From NCBI RefSeq assembly GCF_037975245.1, contig NC_092563.1:5209501-5273500 (forward strand): 64,000 nucleotides of DNA, in the 5' to 3' direction. Source of the stretch: Apostichopus japonicus (lineage: Eukaryota > Echinodermata > Holothuroidea > Aspidochirotida > Stichopodidae). The notes under the pieces were generated by a model. It was given only the letters and a program-made list of their open reading frames with translations. It was not told where the DNA came from and ran no database searches. This document shows positions 45,698-57,139 of the stretch, in pieces; position 1 is the stretch's first letter, and the number at the start of each line of letters is the position of its first letter. The position numbers and the translations under genes were made by a program.

Positions 45698-46276
45698 ATT
45701 TAAAGGATTGTTTCAGGTGTTTGACATGCCTATTTTGTATGAAAGAACACAAAAAGACAAAAAGAACAGTGAAGAAACTACCATGATAGCATGCTCTGTT
45801 AAAGAGATATGACACTTTGAAGATATCAAATTATTTTTTAAAAACGACTTGTGTAGAAAGACTTACTGTGAGGGTGTGACGTCACATCCTCACTTCCTTA
45901 ACATTTGTGAATATATTTCTTTAAAAATTATTTACATTTTTAACACATTTGAAAATAATATAATCAAAATTCTTCAGATGTTTAATCTCAAATACTTCCT
46001 CTGACAAATATGAGATCTCCTGACATATCTTTTGGTTGAAAGTCATGAATCTCACAAAATATTTAGAGAAAAAAACAAAGACTTTTCAGGAATGTGAGGA
46101 TGTGACATCACAGCTAGTCAGATTTCAGCAGTTTCTACACAATCCGATAAAACTTTACATTTGAATATCTCTTTAACCGAAAAAAAAATTTGAATAGTTT
46201 TTTCACCATTGTGTTTCTTTTGTTGTCCTCTTTCATATTACATAAACATGTATGACAACTGAACCAATCCTTTAAG
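45698..46276. mobile_element. TTAA-flanked foldback MITE
   Basis: The left end TTTAAAGGATTGTTTCAG and the right end read in reverse CTTAAAGGATTGGTTCAG are inverted. The match continues through AAAGAGATAT, TTGTGTAGAAA and GATGTGACATCACATCC-like blocks toward the centre. The termini abut TTAA on both sides, as for piggyBac/Kolobok-type insertions. No coding content. Confidence 0.75.
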
Positions 46277-46611
46277 CACAAGTATGTGTGTCTTCTAACA
46301 TATACTGTATGCTCCTCGTGAATTATAGCCTCGGAACTTAAACATAGTGATTAAAAAATAGTTAACAATTTTGGGCACATTTAGTTAAAGTGAAAATAAA
46401 TGTTACCCTTTAAATTGATCAACTTTCCTGGGAAGCATAGCAAGGCATTCAAGATGAAATATGAAATTTCTTACAAAACTGAAGGGAAAGGATCTGCAAT
46501 CAAGTTTGTTATGGCAAATAATGATTATTTTGCTTGAATTAACATGCAGTGTTGTATAAGTGAATATCTACTTTAAAGGTTACATACTGTACAAATATTT
46601 ACCATGTTTAG

Positions 46612-46678
46612 GTGACAGTGATGATGAAGACCTGGCACTGATTCAGATGATTACCATTGAAGAAGCATTGTAAGAAAG
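46612..46678 (+). CDS. Exon-like segment ending in stop; possible alternative last coding exon
   Basis: An acceptor at 46610-46611 and a donor GTGAGT at 46679 bound 67 nt. In the phase left by exon 3 it reads DSDDEDLALIQMITIEEAL and TAA at 46671-46673. An internal GTAAGA at 46670 could serve as another donor. Its acidic DSDDEDLALI start recalls N-termini of Harbinger-type proteins only weakly. Confidence 0.3.
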
Positions 46679-47252
46679 GTGAGTGTTTTGCATAGTGTTT
46701 ACTTGTCTTAGTGTTTTATGGATTTGCTATTAAAGATTCAAAAAGCTGCTGTAGATTGCTACTATTTGGACAGTTTCTAGCAGATGATTACTTTGTAAAC
46801 ATGAGACTGGTGGTCTTGACTCTCAAGTTAGGGTAGAATCACCCATTAATTAGTCTCATATCATCTGCTTGATACAAAAATCTTAATTCATTTAAGATGT
46901 ACTAGCTGAGATGGAATTCAATAATAGACACCATCATGTGGAGTTGTTACCTATAAGAGCTGCAACTCTTAATAGTACAGGATTACACTTTGTACATATA
47001 TTGTAGTTGATATCACCAATTTACAGTTCTACATGGAATGTACTTTCAGTAACCGGAACTTGTTGATTGGTCACATCAGCTGTTAGTGTTCCTATGTATG
47101 ATGGCTGGCAAAGGCAATATGTACTAGGAGAAATTTATAGCACTGTCTTAGCTGAGGATTTCATAACACCTATATGTAATTTGCTTAAATGTGTAATAAC
47201 TGCATATAAGCGTATGTTGACCATTGATACTAATGTCTTCTTCATGTTCCAG

Positions 47253-47354
47253 GAACAAGACAAAAGTGGACAAAGACAACCACGGATCTGGTTCAGTCAA
47301 GGTTCATGAAGTACATCGTTGAAGAGGGATCTGGAGGCTGTGGCTGCTTGCCAG
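47253..47354 (+). CDS. Exon-like segment of an unknown protein (first of a pair)
   Basis: CTTCATGTTCCAG precedes and GTAATC follows 102 nt. One frame is open throughout (KWTKTTTDLVQSRFMKYIVE, then EGSGGCGCLP) and continues in phase into 47581. It vaguely resembles the C-terminal segment W-x3-E-x3-V-x3-F-x2-Y-I...LPGK seen in some uncharacterised animal proteins. No upstream exon with matching phase is certain. Confidence 0.35.
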
Positions 47355-47580
47355 GTAATCTTTCACAAATAAACCATGCACTAACTGCTGCACTGACTCA
47401 CTATGTCTAAACATACTTTATCCACTATTTAACACATTGTTTATAATATAATGGTAGATAAGTTAAACACTACTACCTAATGTACATATGTTGCATTAGG
47501 TATACATATATATATAAATATATATATATATATACATATTACTATGCCAAATTCAATAGATATTCTTTTTATCTCTGCAG

Positions 47581-47666
47581 GAAGGAAAGAGCTGTCAGAC
47601 TTTTTGGTAGAAAACAGAGAGATATTGCCTTCGGTTACTACTTTGAAGAGAAAGGTCTTCTTCTAA
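47581..47666 (+). CDS. Exon-like segment continuing 47253-47354, with stop
   Basis: An excellent acceptor (TATTCTTTTTATCTCTGCAG) precedes a frame GRKELSDFLVENREILPSVT, then TLKRKVFF and TAA at 47664-47666, in phase with the preceding segment. Alternative frames stay open further (to 47728), so the choice is an inference from phase. Confidence 0.35.
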
Positions 47667-48079
47667 AAACAAAAGCTTTTAACGAAAGAAAATCTTATAA
47701 GTCAAAGCTGTCAAAAAAATATTCATAGTTAAATTTTTAAACGAATTATTCGTTTAACTTTACTTATTGTTCAACAAACAATATGTACACAATACCTTTG
47801 TATTAGAGAGTTTTTGTCTAGTTTCCCTTTTTTAATAGTGGCATGAATATGTCACATTGGAAAGGAAAGAGACTGTAAAAAAAGGGTTTAGCTAGTTATC
47901 ACCAGTACAGTTGCCTTCATTCTAAAATTTGAATTGTTATATTGAATTGTATTGAATTATTGTAATGAAATTACCCTATGTTAATCTTCATTTTTCATTG
48001 GAACATTTTGATCTCTGGAGCTGCTTTTGCATTGTTCACTCCAATTGTTTAAATGAATTTTCCTAAAAATATATAACAT

Positions 48080-48400
48080 TTTCATTCAGTGTTGTAGCCA
48101 TAGTTAAAAACATTTTGCATATTTTTTTTTAATGTTCATACTGTCACACATTGAAATTAATTATCTCATGCATTCTATTCAGTTTTGTAGTCATCTTTGA
48201 CCTCCTTTGCATGAAAATAACCAGACATATTGTCAAACATTGGAATTCTTCATTTCATGCATGTTGTGCTGTAGCCACCATGTACTTCACTTAATGTTAA
48301 AGTAATAGCATATACTGGTATATATTGGAATTCTTCATTCCATGCATACTGTGTTCAGTGTAGCCATCTTTGATCACCTTCGCATGAAAAGAAATCACCA
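48080..48400 (+). repeat. Degenerate tandem repeat, about four units of 85-90 bp
   Basis: TTCAGTGTTGTAGCCAT-type starts recur near 48085, 48178, 48265 and 48350, with TCATTTCATGCAT and CTTTGCATGAAAA shared between units. Confidence 0.6.
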
Positions 48401-49419
48401 AACCTTCTGTGAAAGTCAATATTGAGAGTAACTTAACAATATGATATAGATAGTCCCACCATTCAGATGCAATTTGTTTTAATAAAATGCACACTGAAAG
48501 TGCCTTCATGATTGGTATGTTAAGGATCATGTATGCACTTTTAGCAGTACAGTTAACAATTGATATGGAAATAGCTGTCTGGAAAATTACCCTTTAAGCA
48601 GTGTTGTCTAATTATTCCAAGTAGCTGGAGTATTACTCAGTCTAGCACACATACACTAGGACTTTTATGGCCTGCACTGACAATCCCATGTTCAAAGACA
48701 TTCACAAATTTATGTAGGATAAAAGGCATTGAAGTCAAGCCTAAGTGGTCCTGTGGAGCCAGATTCACTGATAAACATTTTACCCAAAGGTTTGCAGGTT
48801 AAGGAAGGCAACCTGAGAGCGTGAAATCAAAGATAAAATACAACATATATACAAAAGACAGACGGAAACAAGTTAGGCTCATTTTCCGCTATTTTGTGGT
48901 ACCAGTACTAAAAGATTTCAAGGCCAGAGTTCTGCCTTAAACATTTCATAGTGATGCAATCCTCTGTTTCAGGTATTGTTTAAAGTGAACTGTCACAAAC
49001 TGGTAGTGTCCTATATGCATAATAGACCCATTCATTAATGGTTCATCCACCTGTCCTACTTTTGAATATGGTTAACTCACAATTGAAATATTATGTAACA
49101 TGTTGCAATTCCAAACGCTTTGCATTCAATCCTCTTGGATTATATCACACCCTTTGTGTACGCTAATACAATGTGAAAATTAAAATAGCATGTAGTATGT
49201 CTTCATTTGTGCTTTTGTAATCTTTTGTAGATTATGCAGGCAACCAGACCGAACAATATGGAAAATGTGGTTAATTCTCTTTGCAGTACATTTCCCAATC
49301 CTTGTGTGTTTTTTTTACATTTAGATGAGAGAAGTGTGTTTTTTTCAAAGTTTTAACACTTCTTCTCATTTGGAACAAGTACTTACAACTTCATTTGTTT
49401 TATTTTTCCATGATTGCAC

Positions 49420-51930
49420 CCTATACTATTGGAGAGGGGCTGGAAAATTGTTCAATTTACCATGGCTTTTTGTACCTAAGGAGAGGTGTTATGTCTCACC
49501 CTTCCTTTTCTGTGGCTGACCTGCCCATTGAGGTCAAGGCTGTTGCAGTCCTTTATATTTCACTTATACCATTTGTAAACTAAATGAACCTACTCCAAAA
49601 CATCTTCCTCTTTCTCTTAATCGCTGCCCTTACACATCCTTCACCCCTGGTATGCAGTGAACCAATGTATCTGTCTTGCAAAAAGGGGGAGGTAAAAAGC
49701 CTGTCCACCCGTTAACAGTGTTCGATATTTCATTTACTAATGTTACCCAACTCCAAAACACCTTCCCCGTTTTCTTCTTTCACACCAGATATAGACCTTC
49801 AAAGCATAAGTGCTAAATCTGATACCACTAAATATATGTGGAGATTAATATACACCCCTTGTTTGGTGGAGAGGGGGGGGGGGGCTGTGAATCATTTCCA
49901 TTTGTTTTTTATGCAACCAAGGGAAAGGGGGTGTGCTGCCTTTCCTTTCGTTGATGGGTTACCTGCACAAAGTTAGTATTCCAGGATAATGTCACATATA
50001 ACTTTGCCTATATATGATGTTACACCACTCTAAAACATTTTACCCTTTGTGTCCAGGACCCACCCTTACCCATCCTCTCCTCCTAGCATGCAGTGAATCA
50101 ATGCAAAAACACATTGGGAGCTTCTTCCCTAAATAATTGCATAATTGTGTTTCTCACACCAGATAAAGACCAGCCTACAACATTAATGCTATATCTTCAA
50201 ATGCTAAATGTATGTAGAGGTTATCATACAACCTATTTTGGGGGGGCTGTGAATTATTGCTCTTTAATTATTCATGCTGTTAATGGGAGGGGTGTGCTGG
50301 CCTTCCTTTTGTTTATTTGTAACCTGTACATTACATCAAAGGTAGTTTTGTAGGATATTTCACTACAATAACTTTGCCTATATATATGTTACACAACTTT
50401 GATACATTTTCTCCCTTGTGTCCAGCCCCACCCTAACCTCCCCCTCCTCCAACCCTTGAGTGCAGTGAAGCAATGCAAAATACTATTGGGAGCTGCCTCC
50501 CTTATCTATTGCATTTCTTTCCTTTACACCAGATATATACCTTTAAAACATTAATGCCATATCTGATAACACTATATATATACATATATATATATATATA
50601 TCTATATATATATAATTAGAGGTTAACATACACCCCATTTGTAAGGATTGTGAATATTTTCCCTTTGCTTTGCATGCAGTTAATGGGACATGGTGTCCTA
50701 CCCTACCTATTGTCAATGGGTTACCTGTACATTGCAACAAAGTTAGTATTCCAGGAAATTTCACTACAATAGCTTTGATTATACTGTACTGTTTCAACAC
50801 TTCACTACTTTATCCCCTTTGTGTCCAGTCACCACCCTTACTCCCAACCCCCCCCCCCCGCTCCAACCACCACTGCTATATAGAAGCACATTGGGAGCTG
50901 CCACCTATATCGGTTGCATAATTTTGTTTCTTTACCCCAGATTTAAACCTTACAAACATAAGTGAGATAGCTGATAACACTTAATATATATATTGGTTAA
51001 CATACACCCCATTTTTGTTGGGGGGGGGGGGGGTGGGGCTGTGAATCATTTCCCTTTGTTTTTCATGGAAATAAGGGGAGGGGGTGTGTTACCCTTCCTT
51101 TCGTCTTTGGTAACGGGTACATTAATGTCATAGTTAGTATTCCTGGATATTTCACCGATAACTGTGCCTATTTGTAGTGTTACACCACTCCCCTGTGTGT
51201 CCAGCACCTTCCACCGCCTCACACACACCTTCTACCTCCTCCCACTCACCTTGCACTCACCTCCCCAAATCACTTTCCACCGCCTCGCATGCACCTTCCC
51301 TCCCCTCGTACTCACCTCCCCCTCGCACTCACCTTCCAACGCCTCACACACACCCCTCACAACCTCGCACACACCTTCCACTCCCACTCACCTTCCCCCC
51401 TGCCTCACCTTCCCCCCTAGCACTCACCTTCACCCCATCCCACTCTCCTTCCCCCTGCCTCACCTCCCACCGCCTCACACGCACCTTCCATCTCCTCGCA
51501 CACACCTCCCCCCTTACACTCACATTTCACGCCTCGCACGCTCCTCTCACTGCATCGCACCCACCTTCCAACCCCTGCCTCACCTTCCACCCCCTTTCAC
51601 CCATCTTCCATCCCCTCCCACGCACCTTTCCCCCACCCACTCACCTTCCACCGCCTTGCACCCACCTTCCATTACCTCGCACACACCTTCCACCACCTCC
51701 TACTAACCTTTCCCCCTGCCTCACCTTCCACCGCCTCGCACGCACCTCCCCCCCCCCCCCTTGGCATGCAGTGAACCAATGCAAAACATATTTGGAGCGT
51801 CCTCCCTTATCGATTGCATTATTTGTTACTTTCACACCAGATATATACCTTGATAGCATTGGTGCCATATATACTAACACTAAATGTATGGTGGTAAACA
51901 AACACCCCGAAAATGGGATATGAAAAGCGT
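49420..51930 (+). repeat. Satellite-like tandem repeat, about six units of 360-400 bp
   Basis: Each unit has a GTTACACCACTC-ACCCTTTGTGTCCAGCACC block (near 50020, 50390, 50800 and 51180), then CAGTGAACCAATGCAAAA, CACACCAGATATATACCTT, CATACACCCC, a G-run, and TTACCTGTACATT. Early units are truncated. Poly-G and AT microsatellite expansions occur inside units. Confidence 0.8.
51200..51770 (+). repeat. Pyrimidine-only-like minisatellite (CACCTTCCACCGCCTCGCA units) in the last satellite unit
   Basis: About 560 bases almost without G on the plus strand, made of CACCTTCC, CACTCACC and GCCTCGCAC reiterations. Several frames stay open through it only because stop codons are rare in such sequence. 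Confidence 0.9.
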
Positions 51931-52142
51931 TCTGGGCATATGTTAACCGAAATGGATATACCGTTCCCCTATGGGCTATAGAATAACCCCTAAATAGTAT
52001 TGCCATCATATACCCCCTAGTATTTGACAAGTGGTATACAAGGTACAACATGACACCCCTAACATGGTGTTTGGTCACATGTCCCAAAAGGCAACCGATA
52101 TACCCCACTTAGAAGGGTGTAAACATATGCCCCAATCCAGTG

Positions 52143-52166
52143 CTATATAAATAAATATATATATAT

Positions 52167-52202
<36 letters not shown>

Positions 52203-52252
52203 GTATATAAATATATAATTATATAATTATATATATATATATATATATAAAG
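52143..52252. repeat. (AT)n microsatellite tract
   Basis: Long TA runs with AAATA interruptions. Confidence 0.9.
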
Positions 52253-52444
52253 TGATACAATTTGTCGATTTATTAGATAGCACATAGATAACATTGTCAA
52301 CTTTGTATTCAATCAAACTTAAATTTCAGTATTCCATTTTCGCAGCAAAATGTTTCGTAAATCATTGGTGTTATTTTGGAACAGACCTTCCCGTAATGAT
52401 CTAAAAGATCAGTAAAATTGTAACACAATATCCTATCTTCTCAG

Positions 52445-52509
52445 GAAATGCTGAAAAGGGCATAAAACCACGTCAGACCTTAGACCGCAATGGAAGCAAC
52501 TCGAAAGAG
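52445..52509 (+). pseudogene. Putative exon 4, 5' part, interrupted by a hAT MITE
   Basis: Acceptor ATCCTATCTTCTCAG (to 52444) precedes a frame in the phase left by exon 3 (G joined to GA), encoding NAEKGIKPRQTLDRNGSNSK and E. The frame then enters the MITE and meets TGA at 52555-52557, giving a predicted 112-residue truncated product. Removing the MITE and one target copy restores the frame into 52890-53022. Confidence 0.55.
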
Positions 52510-52881
52510 CAGTGGCGTAGGAAGGTACTTTTGAGTGGGGGGGGGGCTGAAGACTGATGGCCGGCCTGGGGGAGGGGTCTAAGGGGAGGGGGTGTCCCCC
52601 TCCCCTTTGGAATTTTTTTGCATTTCCAGGTGGCCTCAGATGCAATTTGGTGCAATATAGCACACTTCAACACCCACTCCATTTTGTAAAGAATTTTGCA
52701 TTTTCACCTGGCCTTAGATGCAATTTGGTGCTTCAAATGAGATTTTTTTCTCATTTGGAAATGAAAAAGGGGTTTTCTGACTTGCGGAGCGGGGGGGCGG
52801 AACGATACTTCCGCCCCCCCCCATATTTTTCACTGGGGGGGGGCTGGCGCCCCCCCCAGCCCCCCGGTTCCTACGCCCTTG
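52510..52881. mobile_element. hAT-type MITE, 372 bp, perfect 8-bp target duplication CGAAAGAG
   Basis: Termini CAGTGGCGTAGGAAGG and, in reverse, CAAGGGCGTAGGAACC are hAT-type (CAGNGGCGTA). CGAAAGAG is duplicated at 52502-52509 and 52882-52889. Inside are two direct copies of an AGATGCAATTTGGTGC-containing 36-mer and several poly-G/C runs. It has no coding capacity and sits in the middle of a putative exon. Confidence 0.92.
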
Positions 52882-52889
52882 CGAAAGAG

Positions 52890-53022
52890 GGAAGTTCCTC
52901 AGACGTTAGCCTTAAACAAGCGGTAAGACCTGTGGACAGATCTGTGACGTCAATTCGATCAAACTTAGCAAATAACTCTACCACCTCATGGCAAAGTTAT
53001 GTAATAGCTTCATTTTCAACTG
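52890..53022 (+). pseudogene. Putative exon 4, 3' part
   Basis: It continues the exon 4 frame after the MITE (GSSSDVSLKQAVRPVDRSVT, then SNLANNSTTSWQSYVIASFS) to a donor GTATGT at 53023. Exon 4 without the insert is 198 nt. It ends after one base, matching the last exon. Confidence 0.55.
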
Positions 53023-53150
53023 GTATGTATAGCTGTTTGGTTTGAATGTCAATGCTAAGGGTAGGGGAGGGGGGGTTGGGAGATAAGGAAAAGAGAACAA
53101 GTGGTTATGTGAAAGGGCAATATATGTACTTGTGAAGAGAAAAGGGGAAT

Positions 53151-53152
<2 letters not shown>

Positions 53153-53222
<70 letters not shown>
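53153..53222. repeat. (TA)n microsatellite
   Basis: About 35 uninterrupted TA units next to a SINE fragment. Confidence 0.95.
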
Positions 53223-53227
<5 letters not shown>

Positions 53228-53297
53228 ATTGTAATGAGTTGGAAAATCAAGAACAGTGAAAAAACTTTCAGCCTCCACCGGGATTCGAACCACGAAG
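53223..53297 (-). mobile_element. tRNA-derived SINE, partial copy 3
   Basis: It shares GAAAATTGTAATGAG-GGAAAATC-AGAACAGTGAA-AACTTTCAGCCTCC and the B box region GGGATTCGAACC with copies 1 and 2. The tRNA-like 5' half is missing. Confidence 0.7.
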
Positions 53298-54019
53298 GTT
53301 GACATTTAAGAGGTCAGTGCATGAAGACCTGGTGAGCGAGATGTTTGCTCAAGAGGGAAACTTGGAAAGATTGCATATTTTGTATTTGCAAGAAATTACT
53401 ATTTAAGTGAAGGAAAACTTCATTTGAATGAGTGTCACAAACCATTTTCGGATGTAAAGCGACTTAATTAAATGTAACGTTCGTCACGTGACCGTAACGA
53501 TTAAAGCCTACCTACTGATACAGTTTGTGTTTTGCAATTAAATATTTAGCGAGACATAGAGATGACGAGGAAATTACTAAATATACACTCAATTGACTAA
53601 AGGCACAACATGAATTTGGATATGTTGTAAAGCCCGATGACACACTTCTATCTGTCATGTTTCAATTTCGAAATCACTTTTAATTTTATAAGAAATGACC
53701 ATTTAAACAGGCAAGTTTTATCATATTTATTAGTATCATTATGCATATACCATTATCCGGGTCAGCTCCTCTTATGCAACACAAAGCTCAGCGGGAAAAC
53801 ATGAACTTAGACTTTGGCCCCCAATGACATGTTTAAAATACAGAACAAGAATTGGTCACAAACAAGTGGTGTTAAATGTTATCCTTGTGTTTTATTTTTA
53901 TTAATATGACGTTAAAGGTACAAGTCCTTTGTTTGAGCTTTAACCTTTTAGAATTTATAAAATAAAATTTATTGACTTTAACTTGTTAACGTGCACTGAG
54001 GGACCACCCTCATACAAAT

Positions 54020-54425
54020 TAAAGCATGCAAATTGCATGTAAATTGCATGTAAATTGTATGTATCTTGTATTAAAAGGCTAAAACATGCAATTTGCATGC
54101 ATGTACATGCTCTACACATGCTGTTTTCATGCAATTTACATGCATGCATCCAGAAAGCATGTATTTATGCATGCATGTATTCGAATACATGCGTGTAATC
54201 CTTACACTAAGCATGTATCGCAGCAATATAAGTGTCCATTGGGCATGTAACTTGGTGTATGCATGCATTTAACCAAACTGTCAAACATGTATTTGGACTT
54301 TGTTGTTTTATGAACGCTTGTGAAGCATGTATTTTGGACTTTGTCAAATTCATAGTGCATGTATTCAAATTTACAGTGCATGTATTTTGGGCTTTGATCA
54401 ATTTACAATTGCACACATGCAATTA
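54020..54425. repeat. GCATG-rich cluster
   Basis: More than a dozen GCATG/CATGC words (GCATGTAT, TGCATGCATGTA) in 400 bases, separated by AT-rich spacers. Related to the cluster at 63300-63740. Confidence 0.75.
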
Positions 54426-54534
54426 GTCAATTTGGATGTAATTTTATGGTATACTGTATATAGGATGATTATATCATATTTTATCACAATAAGTTTTGGT
54501 AGGAATGAAGAGTTTGATTATTTTTCTTTTCCAG

Positions 54535-54554
54535 ATGAGCTCTTGACATCTTAA
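54535..54554 (+). CDS. Putative last coding exon of the 147-residue gene
   Basis: A strong pyrimidine tract and CAG (TTTTTCTTTTCCAG, to 54534) precede AT-GAG-CTC-TTG-ACA-TCT-TAA. With the single base from exon 4 it encodes DELLTS and stops at 54552-54554. An ATTAAA at 54634-54639 could be the polyadenylation signal. Confidence 0.45.
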
Positions 54555-54633
54555 GATGCAAACAAGCATTCATTTTTTCGAATTTCAGCTAGCTGGTTGT
54601 TTAAAGTAACCTCATGCATTGGTGATATATGTT

Positions 54634-54639
54634 ATTAAA
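54634..54639 (+). terminator. Candidate polyadenylation signal ATTAAA
   Basis: The common variant signal 80 bases after the predicted stop codon of the putative gene. Confidence 0.3.
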
Positions 54640-55424
54640 TGGAGCACCCTGAAATATAAAGCATTGATTTGGTAATCTCCCATGAGTTATATAAGGAAAT
54701 GCCATTGTGTATTTAGCTACTGTACATGCTTCATACTGTGCCTTGATTCCAACTTTACATACTGTGATGACAGAAATTTAAAAACTTTATAAAAAATACA
54801 GGATGATGCGGTATGACTTTTTGAAGTTTATATTTGGTATTGCCTGCACTCTCAAAATAATTATTTTACCACTTATACATTCACTAATGTTCACTAATGC
54901 ATTACTACAATAAGTTGGTGAAAGTAAAGTGGACTAGTACTCTATGTTACACCCCTGGTAGTCAAATTGGGGTCACAACCCTTTTTATGGACACCAAATG
55001 TTTTTTGTGTGGCCAAATGTAAACAGTCAATTGGAAAAATGTCAGCCAGTGCTTTTAGTTTACTAGGAATTCAAAACGCGCGTTCCAGGGACTCATCTGC
55101 CCGAAAAAGTTTGCATTCCGCAGATAAAACTTATGTCCCCCAAGAAAAGCTATGACCTTTACGTTCTTTTGAAGTCACGTATAACATCCCTAGATCACAA
55201 TTGCTTGCACTTTGAGACTAAATAGTATGGTTGAGGCCTATATATACACACAAACGAATTAAAAAAGATAAAATCAGTTGCAGCACATTTCAAGAAAATG
55301 TACAAATATGAATGTTCACCAAAGCTGATGTTTTTCCTGTTCTGGTAGACTTAGCCTAAGCTAAGTGTAACATGCACAGTACGACTTCCTTGAGTACTGT
55401 AGACAAAAAAAACTATATTTGGCA

Positions 55425-55608
55425 TTACTTTACATCGTGACTAACAGCAAAGAAGTCTTTGGATTGTTCTTTGCAAAACAACTTCTGTCATCCACCCCTA
55501 CCCCCCCCCCCCAAGAAAAAAATAGAACGGCAACGTAAGTGTAATTGTTCTTCCTTCTGAGCACTGAACACGAGCCCTTCAATCTAATTATTCAGGTAAC
55601 TCTTGCGC
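55425..55608 (+). repeat. Dispersed duplicate, copy 1 of about 180 bp (other at 56740-56922)
   Basis: It shares CAGCAAAGAAGTCTTT, AAGTGTAATTGTTCTTCC, and TTCTGAGCACTGAACACGAG with the second copy. Both contain a C-run before CAAGAAAAAAATA. Confidence 0.85.
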
Positions 55609-56739
55609 CGTAGAATAAAGCGGTAAAGGTTTGACAAATTTCCAAAGAGATACGCAATGCCCTCTTGAGTCAAAAGTGAACGACAGCCATTAAGACAGAA
55701 AGAAAGATGAGAGGCTTACCACAGCAAGTTGCAACAAATACTTTTCAAATTGATTTTACCTACTGTACAATGAAGAATAACATTCAGATTACTATGAAAT
55801 TCCTTCCATTTAGGAAATGCTTGTTGAAATTATTGTTTCACAACAAAAAGGTCATAACATGACCTAACCTTATGGATTTTGTGTACAAACATATTGCAGC
55901 TTATAAATAGAATATAAACGATTGGTGTCTTTACACAGTCAAAAACAAAAACCACAAACAGCTCATTCACTTGAGCCTAAATGACTGACTCTTCTAACTC
56001 ATTGGGGTTAATTACATTCAAAATTTTGCAATTTTATGATAGGCAAATATTAAAAAGGTGGTACATGTAAACAAAAGTCTAGTATACCCATAGATATTGT
56101 TTTACATAGCCAGTGGTATTTTGAGAGAGTTGTCAGAGCTGGTAAATATTGGGTCTCCATGCAAGCAAAAAACCTTTGACTACCATACCATTTACTGTAC
56201 TCATGTTTATACAGTACTTATATTATGCATCTCTTCGACTGGTGTGTTCCGTTCAATGAACACAATTAGTATATATAAAAATTAAATAACTATCAATAGA
56301 GTTTGAAAATCAATTGTGAACAAGAATAAAAAATTTCTGCATTGTACTGAATTCACAATTTTATTCATATAGTCATTTATATCTAGTGTTCCTGTTGTGT
56401 TAATTTCTTTCTTTCTCCAAACAATACTGATCAGAATCAGCTTTCCAATAAAAAGATTATGTTATACGTAACTTAAACAGGGCCCTCTGTTTCAATCACT
56501 TTCAATCAGATTGGGAACCTTAGCAATGTAACTAATATTCTTTGCATCAGTGAAATCCATGCACACACAAACAGCAACCGAAATCATACACAGAAATAAA
56601 ATATCTTTGGTTGGGTGGTGCAACGTCAACATTAATATGTGTTAATTTATTGTTGGATACATCATCCTTCGTCAGAGAAATTGGCAGTTTTTCCACGTTA
56701 CACACAAGCGCTACATACCTGCTACTGCATAAACAAAAC
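55609..56739. other. Stretch without a supported gene
   Basis: AT-rich unique sequence. Short ORFs here have no recognisable features. Confidence 0.4.
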
Positions 56740-56922
56740 TTCTGCTTTACAACGTGACTCACAGCAAAGAAGTCTTTAGATTGTTCTTTGCCAAACAACT
56801 TGTTTTCCACCCCTACTCCTCCACTCCCCCCAAGAAAAAAATAATAGAATGGCAACTTAAGTGTAATTGTTCTTCCTTCTGAGCACTGAACACGAGCCCT
56901 TCAATCTAAGTATTCAGGTAAC
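56740..56922 (+). repeat. Dispersed duplicate, copy 2 of about 180 bp
   Basis: About 1.32 kb downstream of copy 1 in the same orientation. The match ends at GTAACTCTTGCG in both. Confidence 0.85.
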
Positions 56923-57139
56923 TCTTGCGGAGGGTGAAGTTAAGAACAGGTTCACTGTCTTACGAGAAATACGTGGAAAGTCCATTGTGATTGCGGTACA
57001 CTCCGCACAATGACGTCACAGAGTGACCTGTACGTTCATGTGCTTTTTGCACCACGTTTCTGGTCAGTTCGAATCTGCTACTGTAACTTTGACATCAAAT
57101 AATGTCTCTTTGGACTAAACGGGAACCACGGTATTGTTT

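Noticed and set aside
51164-51923. Two overlapping 180- and 248-codon plus-strand ORFs rich in Pro, Thr, Ser and His
   Set aside because: They are produced by the G-poor CACCTTCC minisatellite, in which stop codons are rare. Several frames are open at once and no motif is present.
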